Shown in pieces: positions 8,593 to 16,955 of a stretch of 64,000 bases of DNA. How positions within the stretch are numbered: position 1 is the stretch's first letter; every line of letters starts with the position of its first letter. Below the pieces are notes generated by a model. The model had not been told where the DNA came from and ran no database searches. It saw only the letters and a list, made by a program, of their open reading frames with translations. Origin of the DNA: Paenibacillus xylanilyticus (lineage in GTDB: Bacteria > Bacillota > Bacilli > Paenibacillales > Paenibacillaceae). The stretch is from positions 124,001-188,000 of the forward strand of contig NZ_JABMCB010000197.1 of assembly GCF_013359935.1 (NCBI RefSeq). The letters are read 5' to 3'. The translations under genes were made by a program, and so were the position numbers.

Positions 8593-9401
8593 GTATGGCA
8601 CAGGCACTCACAATTGCCGGATCGGATAATGGCGGAGGTGCAGGCATTCAGGCAGATCTGAAAACTTTTCAGGAACTGGGCGCTTATGGCTTGTCTGTCA
8701 TTACGGCTGTTACCGCCCAGAATACGCTAGGCGTTCAGGGGGTATATCCGGTTCCCCTGGAAGGCATCGCCCAGCAGCTCGATTCCACGGGTGAAGACTT
8801 TCAGCCTGGGGCGGTAAAGACGGGCATGCTATTCAGTGCAGAGACCATTCGTTTGGTTTCCGAGAAATGGCGGCAATTCGGCTGGTCCAATCTGGTCATT
8901 GATCCGGTTATGGTTGCTAAAGGCGGTGCCCCGCTGCTTCAACAGGAGGCGGTGCAGGCGCTCATCACGGAGCTGCTTCCACATGCACTGATCACGACAC
9001 CAAATATACCCGAAGCGGAGCTGCTCACCGGGATGAGCATCCGGAATCTGGCGGAACGTGAAGAAGCCGCCAAGCAGATCGTGCACATGGGCTCTGCGTA
9101 TGCTTTGGTCAAAGGTGGTCATGCTGAGGGTAACGAGATGATCGTGGATGTGCTCTATGACGGCACGTCTTTTCATTATCTGGAGAACGTGCGTATTGTA
9201 ACACGCCACACCCATGGGACCGGATGTACCTATTCCGCCGCCATCACGGCCGAACTGGCCAAGGGTTCGTCTGTACTGGCTGCCGTTACGACCGCGCGAG
9301 CATTCATTCAGGCAGCCATTGAGGATGAACTCGGGATTGGGGGCGGTCACGGGCCGACGAATCATTTTGCGTATCAGCGCAGACAGCGGGGTGAGCAGTG
9401 A
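8589..9401 (+). CDS. thiD: ThiD: hydroxymethylpyrimidine/phosphomethylpyrimidine kinase
   Basis: A 270-aa kinase carrying out two successive phosphorylations of HMP to HMP-PP. The start at 8589 (ATGA overlap with thiM) gives MSMAQALTIAGSDNGGGAG, the exact beginning of the family; an upstream in-frame extension would only read thiM in another frame. It has DPVMVAKGG and the catalytic THGTGCTYSAAI motif. Coupled upstream to thiM and downstream to thiE. Confidence 0.95.
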   Translation: MSMAQALTIAGSDNGGGAGIQADLKTFQELGAYGLSVITAVTAQNTLGVQGVYPVPLEGIAQQLDSTGEDFQPGAVKTGMLFSAETIRLVSEKWRQFGWSNLVIDPVMVAKGGAPLLQQEAVQALITELLPHALITTPNIPEAELLTGMSIRNLAEREEAAKQIVHMGSAYALVKGGHAEGNEMIVDVLYDGTSFHYLENVRIVTRHTHGTGCTYSAAITAELAKGSSVLAAVTTARAFIQAAIEDELGIGGGHGPTNHFAYQRRQRGEQ

Positions 9402-10066
9402 TGCGCAGATGGGATGCAGAAGCGGTGCGCCGGGCGATGCAGGTGTACTTGGTGATGGGCAGCGTAAACACCGCGCTGGACCCAGTGGATGTGCTGCGCC
9501 AGGCCATCGCCGGCGGCATCACGCTGTTCCAGTTCCGCGAGAAGGGAACTGGTGCACTTGCAGGCGAAGACCGCATCTCGCTTGCGATGCGACTTCGCGA
9601 GGTGTGCAGCCAGCACGGGATTCCGTTCATCGTGAACGATGATGTGGAGCTGGCTGTGGCGGTGGAGGCCGACGGCATGCATGTCGGCCAGGACGATGCG
9701 GACGCGGCGCTGGTACGCGCCCGCATCGGAGCAGGGCGGATGCTTGGCGTATCCGCCCACTCCGTGGAGGAAGCCCGCCGTGCCGTGCAGGCGGGCGCCG
9801 ACTATCTTGGCGTCGGGCCCATGTACCCGACGCGATCCAAGGCGGATGCCCACGCTGTGCTGGGCCCCGCCGGGGTGGCGGAACTGCGCGCCGCAGGCAT
9901 CGCAGTTCCGGTGGTGGGTATCGGCGGCATTACGCCCGATACCACGGCCGCCGTGATGGCGGCAGGAGCCGACGGCGTAGCCGTCATCTCCGCCATCGCG
10001 GGCGCGGCCGATGTGCGCGCAGCGGCTGCGCAATTCGCTGCGGCGGTGCGCGGGTTGCAGGCATAG
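9398..10066 (+). CDS. thiE: ThiE: thiamine-phosphate synthase
   Basis: A 222-aa TIM-barrel enzyme joining HMP-PP and thiazole-phosphate into thiamine phosphate. Motifs: LFQFREKGTG (diphosphate/pyrimidine binding), IVNDDVELA, HVGQDD, GPMYPTRSKADA and GIGGITPDT. Start is GTG at 9398 or ATG at 9401, overlapping the thiD stop. GC content rises strongly in this gene compared with its neighbours. It ends the operon, about 100 nt before a terminator. Confidence 0.95.
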   Translation: MMRRWDAEAVRRAMQVYLVMGSVNTALDPVDVLRQAIAGGITLFQFREKGTGALAGEDRISLAMRLREVCSQHGIPFIVNDDVELAVAVEADGMHVGQDDADAALVRARIGAGRMLGVSAHSVEEARRAVQAGADYLGVGPMYPTRSKADAHAVLGPAGVAELRAAGIAVPVVGIGGITPDTTAAVMAAGADGVAVISAIAGAADVRAAAAQFAAAVRGLQA

Positions 10067-10169
10067 CCGCGCCTCCCTGCACCGCCTCCCCCTTTTCGCG
10101 CTGAGGCGACGATGTTCATCCTGAGTGGCAACCCTCATGAATTTTTCAAAGCTCCTCTTTTCTATCCGG

Positions 10170-10201
10170 GATGCAAGCCGTATGGCTCGCGTCTTTTTTT
10201 T
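10170..10201 (+). terminator. Intrinsic terminator of the thi operon
   Basis: Stem GATGCAAGCC / GGCTCGCGTC (one mismatch) with a GTAT loop, followed by eight T. Confidence 0.85.
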
Positions 10202-10214
10202 ACATGATTACCTG

Positions 10215-10245
10215 TTGACTCTCACGTAACGTGACGCTGTACAAT
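10215..10245 (+). promoter_or_regulatory. MerR-type promoter with 19-nt spacer and dyad operator
   Basis: TTGACT (10215-10220) and TACAAT (10240-10245) have a 19-nt spacer, the over-long spacing that MerR activators correct. The spacer contains a near-perfect dyad TCACGTAACGTGA (10222-10234). It lies 24 nt upstream of the MerR gene start, indicating autoregulation. Confidence 0.85.
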
Positions 10246-10269
10246 CGGTGGTGTAAGGAGGTATTCCAC

Positions 10270-11013
10270 ATGGCCATGAAAGTAAAAGAAGTTGCCGAAC
10301 TTGCCTCGATCAGTGTGCGCACACTGCATCATTATGACGAGATCGGATTATTGACACCGGACGAAGTCACTTCTGCCGGATATCGATTGTATTCAGATGC
10401 CAATCTGGAAATGCTGCAGCAAATTTTATTTTTCAAAGAGCTCGATTTTTCCTTGAAGGATATCAAAAGCATTATCACCAACCCCTCCTTTGACCGGGAG
10501 GAAGCACTAAATATGCACCGCCGTATTTTACTGGAGAAGCGCCAGCGCCTCGACCACATGATCGCTACGATTGATAGAAGTGTCCTGCACATGAGAGGAG
10601 AGATTCATATGACTACAAAAGAACAGTTCGAAGGATTCGATTTCAGCGAAAATCCGTATGAACAGGAAGCAAGAGAACGCTGGGGGGACCAGGTCGTAGA
10701 TGAAGCGAACCGGAAACTTCAGAACAAATCTGCCAGGGAGCAGAAGGCTGTATCCGATGAAATGAACGAGATCTACACCCGCTTGGCGAAACTTCGTCAT
10801 ACAGACCCTGCCTCTGATGAGGCTCAAGAGGGGATTACCGAATGGTATACCCGTCTGAACAACATGGGCAGCTATTCTCCGGAGGCCTTCAGAGGACTCG
10901 GACAGATGTATGTGGATGACGAGCGCTTTACTCGTAATATTGATCAATTTGGTAAAGGCTTGGCCTTGTTCATGAGGGATGCGATGGCAGTCTTTGCCGA
11001 CCGCAAAAGCTAA
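10270..11013 (+). CDS. MerR-family transcriptional activator with TipAS-type effector domain
   Basis: A 247-aa protein. Residues 1-70 are a MerR winged helix (VAELASISVRTLHHYDEIGLL), then a dimerisation helix to about residue 115, then a C-terminal all-helical TipAS domain (FDFSENPYEQEARERWG..., to the end), which in TipA/Mta/SkgA relatives senses thiopeptides or other drugs. The start at 10270 has AAGGAGG 8 nt upstream; a further upstream in-frame GTG lies inside the promoter itself. No efflux gene follows; the only visible target is its own promoter. Confidence 0.92.
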   Translation: MAMKVKEVAELASISVRTLHHYDEIGLLTPDEVTSAGYRLYSDANLEMLQQILFFKELDFSLKDIKSIITNPSFDREEALNMHRRILLEKRQRLDHMIATIDRSVLHMRGEIHMTTKEQFEGFDFSENPYEQEARERWGDQVVDEANRKLQNKSAREQKAVSDEMNEIYTRLAKLRHTDPASDEAQEGITEWYTRLNNMGSYSPEAFRGLGQMYVDDERFTRNIDQFGKGLALFMRDAMAVFADRKS

Positions 11014-11051
11014 TGGTTGCCTCATTAAATCCCATTCCACTCCAACTGCAA

Positions 11052-11090
11052 AGAAGGGACGTATGCCATTAGGCGTACGTCCCTTCTCCT
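11052..11090 (+). terminator. Hairpin downstream of the MerR gene
   Basis: A 16-bp stem (AGAAGGGACGTATGCC with GGCGTACGTCCCTTCT, one G-U pair) with a four-base loop. No strong T run follows, so termination is likely but not certain; it also separates the convergent gene at 11204. Confidence 0.6.
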
Positions 11091-11203
11091 GTATCTCAGC
11101 CGCAATGTGATCGACCCCTTCCGGTCTTTCACTCTGAGTACATTTTAAGTTTTATAATCAGCAGCCGTTTTGCACTGTTCCGTTTACCAGACTCCGTCTC
11201 TTT

Positions 11204-11686
11204 TTACGCCTTTGGCGCATGGTCCGATGACGATGCTGGTGATGCCAGGCTGGTCTTCGCCATCCGTCCCGGAATCTGCCAAGCGGATACCATTGCCAGT
11301 ACGATGAACAACAGATCAACCGGCTCACTGAAGTAGTCCGTAATGGTTGCGAAGAATTCACTGATGATCTCACCATCGAACGCCAGCTCCATCATTCCGA
11401 TATCACCGAACAGCTGGGATGTAAAATAGATAACCGTAAGATATTTGCCCAGCAAAATGCCGAGAAGTGCAAAAATGACAGCGATGATTTTATGTATCGT
11501 TGCAATCCGTTTGTTGGAGAACAAAACCACTGCGTACCCCGTAAGTGCCCCAATCAGGATCGCGACAAGCCCAACCTCATATTCGGTCGATGCTGCGATT
11601 GCTGCCCACACGGCTCCCCCTACAATTGCTGCAATTAACCCGCCGATGATCGGCAAGCCAATCTTGATTCCTTGTTTCTCTTCCAC
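11204..11686 (-). CDS. Small integral membrane protein of unknown function
   Basis: A 160-aa protein with four probable membrane segments (about residues 9-28, 38-57, 65-90 and 120-140), and a conserved-looking Gly-rich GLIAAIVGGAVWA first helix. The GTG start has GGAGGG 9 nt upstream. The tail is polar (SSSDHAPKA). I do not recognise a characterised family. It stands alone between the MerR gene and the kinase pair, so context gives no function. Confidence 0.75.
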   Translation of the reverse strand: MEEKQGIKIGLPIIGGLIAAIVGGAVWAAIAASTEYEVGLVAILIGALTGYAVVLFSNKRIATIHKIIAVIFALLGILLGKYLTVIYFTSQLFGDIGMMELAFDGEIISEFFATITDYFSEPVDLLFIVLAMVSAWQIPGRMAKTSLASPASSSDHAPKA

Positions 11687-11841
11687 GTGTCTTTCCCTCC
11701 TGAGTCATGCTTATGCTAATTTTCCAGAATTCACCTTTCTTATGAAACCACAAAATGTGCTCTCTTTCAACAAATTTCTGCTTTTTTCTGAAAATTAAGA
11801 GAAAGGCATTGGGGTAATTTCACATCATTTATATGCAACGC

Positions 11842-11880
11842 AAAAATCCCCTCCACCAGCCTAAAGCTGAAGGAAGGGAT
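11842..11880 (-). terminator. Intrinsic terminator of the deoxynucleoside kinase operon
   Basis: On the minus strand a long stem (ATCCCTTCC...GGAGGGGAT) is followed by TTTTTG, 36 nt after the stop of the second kinase. Confidence 0.85.
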
Positions 11881-11915
11881 CTATAAAATCACATCAATTA
11901 TAGCGAAAACACCGG

Positions 11916-12578
11916 TCACACATACACTTGCGATGCGTTGGAAGGTTGAATGACTGCAGCAATTTGGGCCAGAATGGCATCTACGGAAGCTGGATCATGC
12001 ACATCATATTCATCAATGTTCAGACGAAGTACAGGGCAAGCCGTGAATTGATTAATCCAAACCGAATAGCGCTCGTGCATATGTTCCCAATAGGAACGAT
12101 CCGTCTGGATTTCCATCTCGCGTCCGCGTTCCGTAATCCGGTTCAAAATGGACGGCAAACTGCCTTCCAGGTAGATCAATACGTCCGGATGCGGAAAATA
12201 CGGTGTCATCACCATCGCTTCAAACAAACTGCTGTAGGTTTCGAAATCTGTGGCTGACATCGTGCCTTGATCTGCATGCATTTGCGCAAAGATACCTGTA
12301 TCTTCATAAATGGAACGATCCTGTACGAATCCCCCGCCCAGCTCAAATATTTTCTTCTGTTCCTTAAAGCGCTCCGCCAGGAAGTAGATTTGCAAATGGA
12401 AGCTCCAACGCTCGAAATCATGGTAGAACTTCTCCAAATATGGATTATGATCGACCTGTTCCAAAGAGGTCTTGAAATTCAAACGCTGTGCAAGTGCTGC
12501 CGTTAACGTAGATTTCCCCACGCCAACCGTACCTGCTACCGTAATTAATGCATTCGCCGGAATGCCATAGTTATTCAT
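11916..12578 (-). CDS. dck: Deoxynucleoside kinase (deoxyadenosine/deoxycytidine kinase type)
   Basis: A 220-aa kinase of the dNK family, salvaging deoxynucleosides to dNMPs. P-loop GTVGVGKST at residues 16-24; the DRSIYED segment corresponds to the DRS motif of the family and ERGREMEIQTDRSYWEHM to the arginine-rich lid. The ATG overlaps the stop of the upstream kinase (ATGA), and AAGGAG precedes it. Paralogous neighbours of this kind are the usual Bacillus dck-dgk pair; which paralogue takes which base is assigned by resemblance only. Confidence 0.9.
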   Translation of the reverse strand: MNNYGIPANALITVAGTVGVGKSTLTAALAQRLNFKTSLEQVDHNPYLEKFYHDFERWSFHLQIYFLAERFKEQKKIFELGGGFVQDRSIYEDTGIFAQMHADQGTMSATDFETYSSLFEAMVMTPYFPHPDVLIYLEGSLPSILNRITERGREMEIQTDRSYWEHMHERYSVWINQFTACPVLRLNIDEYDVHDPASVDAILAQIAAVIQPSNASQVYV

Positions 12579-13198
12579 GTGATATACTCCTTTATCTGGT
12601 TAACAATCTGCCTGAAATGTTCAGGATGTTCTACAAAATCCAACTGCTCCGCATCCACTTTAATAATCGTAGGCGGATTGGCGCTTTCTGCCAAGTAAGC
12701 CATGCCTGTTTTGTAATCCGCAATCAGTTGTTCCATATATGCCGGATCCATATCCTGCTCAAAGGAACGTCCACGTTTGTTAATACGGTACATTAACGTA
12801 TCAAGCTCCGCTTCAATATATAACACCAAATTGGGTTTGGGCAGATCATCGGTTAAAAGATGGTAGATCTGACGGTACTTATCCCGTTTGGTTCCTTTCA
12901 GGGTACGTTCGGCAAAAATCATATTTTTGTAGATATGATAATCCGATATGACGGGCGTATTTTGTTTAATATAGTGTAGACCTGTGTCTTCCAACTGTTT
13001 GAACCGGTTGCATAGAAAAAACATTTCAAGCTGGAAGCTCCACTCGTCAATATTTTGATAGAAGGAAGCCAGAAAGGGATTCTCTTCTACAATTTCCTTC
13101 ACCAGCGGAAGGTTCAATTCCTTGGAAAGCATCGTTGCCAGCGTGGTTTTCCCCGCTCCAATCGCACCCTCCACCGCAATAAACGGGGCTGATTTCAT
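12575..13198 (-). CDS. dgk: Deoxynucleoside kinase (deoxyguanosine kinase type)
   Basis: A 207-aa dNK-family kinase. P-loop GAIGAGKTT at residues 11-19, the substrate segment SDYHIYKNMIFAERTL (the family DRS motif is here SDYH, as in Dgk-type paralogues) and NKRGRSFEQDMDPAYMEQL as lid. The start at 13198 is supported by AGGAGG and by the conserved beginning MKSAPFIAVEGAIGAGK; upstream in-frame codons would run into the promoter region. Translationally coupled to the second kinase. Confidence 0.9.
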   Translation of the reverse strand: MKSAPFIAVEGAIGAGKTTLATMLSKELNLPLVKEIVEENPFLASFYQNIDEWSFQLEMFFLCNRFKQLEDTGLHYIKQNTPVISDYHIYKNMIFAERTLKGTKRDKYRQIYHLLTDDLPKPNLVLYIEAELDTLMYRINKRGRSFEQDMDPAYMEQLIADYKTGMAYLAESANPPTIIKVDAEQLDFVEHPEHFRQIVNQIKEYIT

Positions 13199-13406
13199 CG
13201 TGTTCCTGCTCCTCCTTGACCTCATGCGTGTTGCCGTTTCTGTATAGACCTCACCTATTGTATCACAGCTTCGCGGAGTCGATGGCCAGTATTTTATGTA
13301 TATAAATGAATTTTCACCTATAGCCCGAAACATGATATAAATGGTAAAATACCCCTTTGTTAATCAACTTGTTTTTATATTACATGCCGAAGGAGATTAC
13401 ACCTTG

Positions 13407-14516
13407 ATGAGTTTGCTCAAAAAGTCTATGAAACTATCCATGATGATTGTTCTGTCCATTCCACTCGTAGTAAGCGGGTGCAGCTCGCCTTCCAGTAGTG
13501 CGACATCCCCTTCTGCCGAATCGTCAAAAACTCCTTTGGACTCTTCTACAGAGACGGTTAAAGCTGCCACACGTTCTGGGGAAGAGCATACTTTATTATC
13601 GGATAATAAAGAAATTCAGGTCTCTGTCCCTTCCAATTGGAAGAAGTATACTAACAAAAACGTAGAAATGTTGTTTACAGCATCGGATCAACAGGAAAAT
13701 AGCGGGCTGTCCATCACCCGGGTTTCCAAATCTGACTTGGCCGCAGGATCAACTCTCGAAGATGCATTCAATATTTTCAATGATCCCTTTTCCACAGGCT
13801 TGGAGCCCGGGCCTGATACGGATACATACAAGCTCAACATGGATTCCAAAACAGCCTCTGTCATTGAATCCAAAGGAAGTCTTAATGGTAAAGAGGTTTA
13901 TTACTTGAATGCTGCCTTGGAAACAGACAATCATTTCTATCGGATCTTCCTGTTTCACCCCGACGGCTCGGCCAGCGAGGATCATGATACTTTTGTACAG
14001 ATTGCGGAGTCGGTCAAGATCCTTAATGATGAAATGACAACGGAAGATCCCGGACGTTCATCTATCGTAAAAAAAACGCTAACCAGCAAGGATGGTTATA
14101 TCCAGATTCGAATTCCTTCCAACTGGTCAACCAGCCTGAGCCTAGTGCCTGACGCGGATCTGCAGGCCTCTTTCGTCAACAATGAGGATTATATGGCTGT
14201 TCTGCATGAGGCGAAGGAAGATGTGGGAGCTGACATCACCCTGCAGGATTATTACGATCTCATCATGGAGAATAACGTGAATCCGGAGGGGAATGCATCC
14301 ATTTCAGAACGGGTACCTGTGACCATTAACGGAATGACTGGATGGCAGGTTGAAGTGCGAACGGAAGTAGAACGAATGAAGATCGGTTATGTATATACTT
14401 TTTTGGAATCGGCAACTCATTTCTCCCAGGTTATTTTCTGGACATTTGAGAGCCGATTTGACCAGGCTAAGGATGATTACAAGGAATACACCGAAACCTA
14501 CAGTGAAAACCACTAG
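13407..14516 (+). CDS. Lipoprotein with two tandem homologous domains
   Basis: A 369-aa protein. It has a signal peptide and lipobox (LVVSGC), a Ser/Thr/Pro-rich linker, then two copies of the same domain: about residues 65-190 and 200-355. Each begins with 'I-Q-V/I-x-V/I-P-S-N-W' (VSVPSNWKKY and IRIPSNWSTS), has a Leu-x-D/E-hydrophobic helix, and ends with a 'FYRIFLF' or 'FSQVIFWTF' strand. This pattern resembles PsbP/DcrB-like folds, which is a tentative guess. The start at 13407 has GAAGGAGA at good spacing and begins the signal peptide. Surface-exposed, function unknown. Confidence 0.8.
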   Translation: MSLLKKSMKLSMMIVLSIPLVVSGCSSPSSSATSPSAESSKTPLDSSTETVKAATRSGEEHTLLSDNKEIQVSVPSNWKKYTNKNVEMLFTASDQQENSGLSITRVSKSDLAAGSTLEDAFNIFNDPFSTGLEPGPDTDTYKLNMDSKTASVIESKGSLNGKEVYYLNAALETDNHFYRIFLFHPDGSASEDHDTFVQIAESVKILNDEMTTEDPGRSSIVKKTLTSKDGYIQIRIPSNWSTSLSLVPDADLQASFVNNEDYMAVLHEAKEDVGADITLQDYYDLIMENNVNPEGNASISERVPVTINGMTGWQVEVRTEVERMKIGYVYTFLESATHFSQVIFWTFESRFDQAKDDYKEYTETYSENH

Positions 14517-14527
14517 TTTTCAAAGTA

Positions 14528-14569
14528 CCTCTCCCCGTATGACTCGTTCATACTTGGAGAGGCTTTTTT
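14528..14569 (+). terminator. Intrinsic terminator after the duplicated-domain lipoprotein
   Basis: Stem CCTCTCC..GTATGA / TCATAC..GGAGAGG followed by CTTTTTTA. Confidence 0.88.
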
Positions 14570-14800
14570 ATAGTCTCCGCATAGCCATGCTTTTTTAGCA
14601 ATTCAATTAAAATATGAAAAATACGAAAATAAACTGAAAGTTTTAGTGCTAAAGCATCATTTTATTTTCATTACTAACATTCATATGACTTTATTACGAT
14701 ATATTCCATGAATACAACATGTCTGGAGGTCCTAGAAGAGTCTGGAATGATTCGCATATACGAACAGATCAAAATTAGCTAGAAAAAGGAGAGAAACAAG

Positions 14801-16567
14801 TTGTTCGCTAAGATTCGATGGAGTACCATGCCTTTCTTTGCCAAAAACCTCGTTATATCTTTCGGTAGTATTATGTTGATTGGAATCATCCTGATTACAG
14901 CAGGATATCAGCTGCAAAAAAACGTGCTCAGTCAGCAGCTCTATGATCAGGCCAAGGTGACCACCCAGAAGTGGTCAGACGATCTGGACACGGCCAAAGT
15001 ACTTGAAGCGATCAATGAAAAAAGCTATGACGGTCCGGTACAAAAAGAACTGCGGGACTATCTGGATTCCATTCATGAGTTGTATCCCAACATTGCTCAA
15101 ACCTATATTTTTGGAACGGAACTTGCGGAAGGCAACCAAACGTCCATCATCGCCGTTCCGACCAACCTGGTACAGCCTTTTGAAGAATTGAATCTGGCTG
15201 TAGGCTCCATGTACCAACTCCCACAAGAAAACGCGAAAGCACTGGAAGGCATGAAGAAGGACGGGCAACCTGCACTAAGCAGCTTTTATACAGATGAATA
15301 TGGAACCTGGACAACCATTATATATCCGATCAAGAATGCAGCGGGTGAAGTGTACGCCGCCATTTACTTTGATGTCGATGCCAACGCCATCCCGAATGGT
15401 CTCCATAAGCTGATTACATACAGCAGCATGTTCCTTATAGGTTTCCTGCTTCTGTTCATGATTCTGCAATATATCCTGTTGAAGAAAACGTTAACTCCGA
15501 TCCGCAACCTGATGAAGGGCATCGATGTTGCCAGCTCGGGGAATCTGGATGTATCCATCCAGACAGGACGAGATGATCTGGGGATTATTAATCAGAAATT
15601 CAATACGATGATTGAACGATTCAATGATACGATGTCCAAAGTCCAACTGACTTCACATCACCTGTCCAACTCTTCCAAGAAATTATTGGAGATCTCGGAA
15701 AATAACAATGGCAATATTCAAATGATCAGTACGAATATTCGGGATATCTCCCTTGGCCTTCGCTCTCAGGACCAGGCCTCTGTAGAAAATGCACGTGCCA
15801 TGACGGAAATGTCCACCGTTGTCCAAACCATCGCGAGCAGCTCCTCGGAGGTTGCCGATGAAGCGCAGAGCATGGAACAGCGCTCCTATTCGGGCCATGA
15901 GATAATGCAGCAAGTCATTGAGCAAATGGATCTGATCTCGGGAGCCGTACAACACACATCCAAGTCCATCCAGTCTTTGGAAAACCGTTCCAATGAGATT
16001 AGCGGTATTGTCAATCTCATCACTGACATTGCAGGACAAACCAATTTGCTCGCCCTGAATGCTTCCATCGAAGCAGCACGTGTGGGTGAAGAAGGAAAAG
16101 GATTTGCCGTCGTGGCAGGAGAAGTTCGCAAATTGGCAGAACAATCGCAGCAATCCGCCGATCAGATCCGCTCGCTAATCGACGAGATTCAGCGGGACAT
16201 CGCACAGTCCGCCGAAGCTATGCAGCTGGGTTCACGTGAAGTAGAGAAAGGTTCTCAGGTTACCCGGGAGACAGGTGAATTCTTCGGCGATATCCTGACA
16301 GCCACGAACAAAGTCGCGAATCAGATCCAGGATATCTCCAGTTCTACGGAGGAAATCTCAGCCAGTACACAAGAGATGTCTGCAACAGCAGATGAGCTGT
16401 CCGCAAGTGTTAGCAAGGCAGCTAACAGCAGCAAGCAGATTGAACAGTCGATCGCTGAGCAGGAAGCTTCCATGGCGTCCATTGTCAGTGCTTCGGACGA
16501 ACTCTCTGCGGTATCGAAGCAGCTGCAGGAACTGATCTCATTCTTCAAAGTTAAACAAGTGAATTAA
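14801..16567 (+). CDS. Methyl-accepting chemotaxis protein
   Basis: A 588-aa transmembrane chemoreceptor. TM1 about residues 12-32, an extracellular sensor of roughly 170 residues (Cache-like; contains IAVPTNLV and 'YTDEYGTWTTIIYPIKNAAGEVYAAIYFDVDA', a PAS/Cache core), TM2 about 206-228, HAMP 229-282 and the cytoplasmic signalling domain with the hairpin region IAGQTNLLALNASIEAAR. It would signal to CheA/CheW. The TTG start has GGAGAG 7 nt upstream; ATG at 14828 is an alternative. Monocistronic, ending in a terminator. The ligand is unknown. Confidence 0.93.
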   Translation: MFAKIRWSTMPFFAKNLVISFGSIMLIGIILITAGYQLQKNVLSQQLYDQAKVTTQKWSDDLDTAKVLEAINEKSYDGPVQKELRDYLDSIHELYPNIAQTYIFGTELAEGNQTSIIAVPTNLVQPFEELNLAVGSMYQLPQENAKALEGMKKDGQPALSSFYTDEYGTWTTIIYPIKNAAGEVYAAIYFDVDANAIPNGLHKLITYSSMFLIGFLLLFMILQYILLKKTLTPIRNLMKGIDVASSGNLDVSIQTGRDDLGIINQKFNTMIERFNDTMSKVQLTSHHLSNSSKKLLEISENNNGNIQMISTNIRDISLGLRSQDQASVENARAMTEMSTVVQTIASSSSEVADEAQSMEQRSYSGHEIMQQVIEQMDLISGAVQHTSKSIQSLENRSNEISGIVNLITDIAGQTNLLALNASIEAARVGEEGKGFAVVAGEVRKLAEQSQQSADQIRSLIDEIQRDIAQSAEAMQLGSREVEKGSQVTRETGEFFGDILTATNKVANQIQDISSSTEEISASTQEMSATADELSASVSKAANSSKQIEQSIAEQEASMASIVSASDELSAVSKQLQELISFFKVKQVN

Positions 16568-16595
16568 CCGATTTTACGTTGCCGACTTATAAAAA

Positions 16596-16630
16596 AGAGA
16601 TCTTCCCATGTTCACGGAAGATCTCTTTTT
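16596..16630 (+). terminator. Intrinsic terminator of the chemoreceptor gene
   Basis: An 11-bp stem AGAGATCTTCC / GGAAGATCTCT followed by TTTTT; the A-run on the other side also lets it serve the convergent small gene. Confidence 0.9.
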
Positions 16631-16650
16631 CTATCTTATCTTGTGCCCAT

Positions 16651-16818
16651 TCACTGGGACTTGTCACTTGACGTTTCGGCATCGGTTTTATTCTTCGTGC
16701 CTTTGCTTTTATAAGGCTTCGGGGCACTTTTCGCCCGATTGGCACTGGCTTGCCAGCGATTCCAGCCTTTTTTGCCGGTACCGCGGCCGGTGCCGCCCTT
16801 ACCCTTTGCTTTACTCAT
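16651..16818 (-). CDS. Small basic protein resembling DUF3934
   Basis: A 55-aa ORF: MSKAKGKGGTGRGTGKKGWN at the start, then RWQASANRAKSAPKPYKSKG. Very rich in Lys, Gly, Arg and Ser, with a Trp-Asn-Arg-Trp core. RBS GGAG is well placed upstream of the ATG, and the N-terminal two thirds match my memory of the short DUF3934 family of Bacilli. Function is unknown; the charge suggests nucleic acid or ribosome contact (inference). It lies between the terminator of the chemoreceptor and the MFS gene, convergent to the former. Confidence 0.8.
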   Translation of the reverse strand: MSKAKGKGGTGRGTGKKGWNRWQASANRAKSAPKPYKSKGTKNKTDAETSSDKSQ

Positions 16819-16955
16819 TTCATCACTCCAATAATCCTGTATATGCTTAAAAATGACTGTCCTCGGTACCTTTTATCGTAACCCAGCCCATCGTATTCAC
16901 TTCCAGCATTTCTTATTATAACAAAAATCGGTGTCTTTACGTCCTTCCCGCCGAA

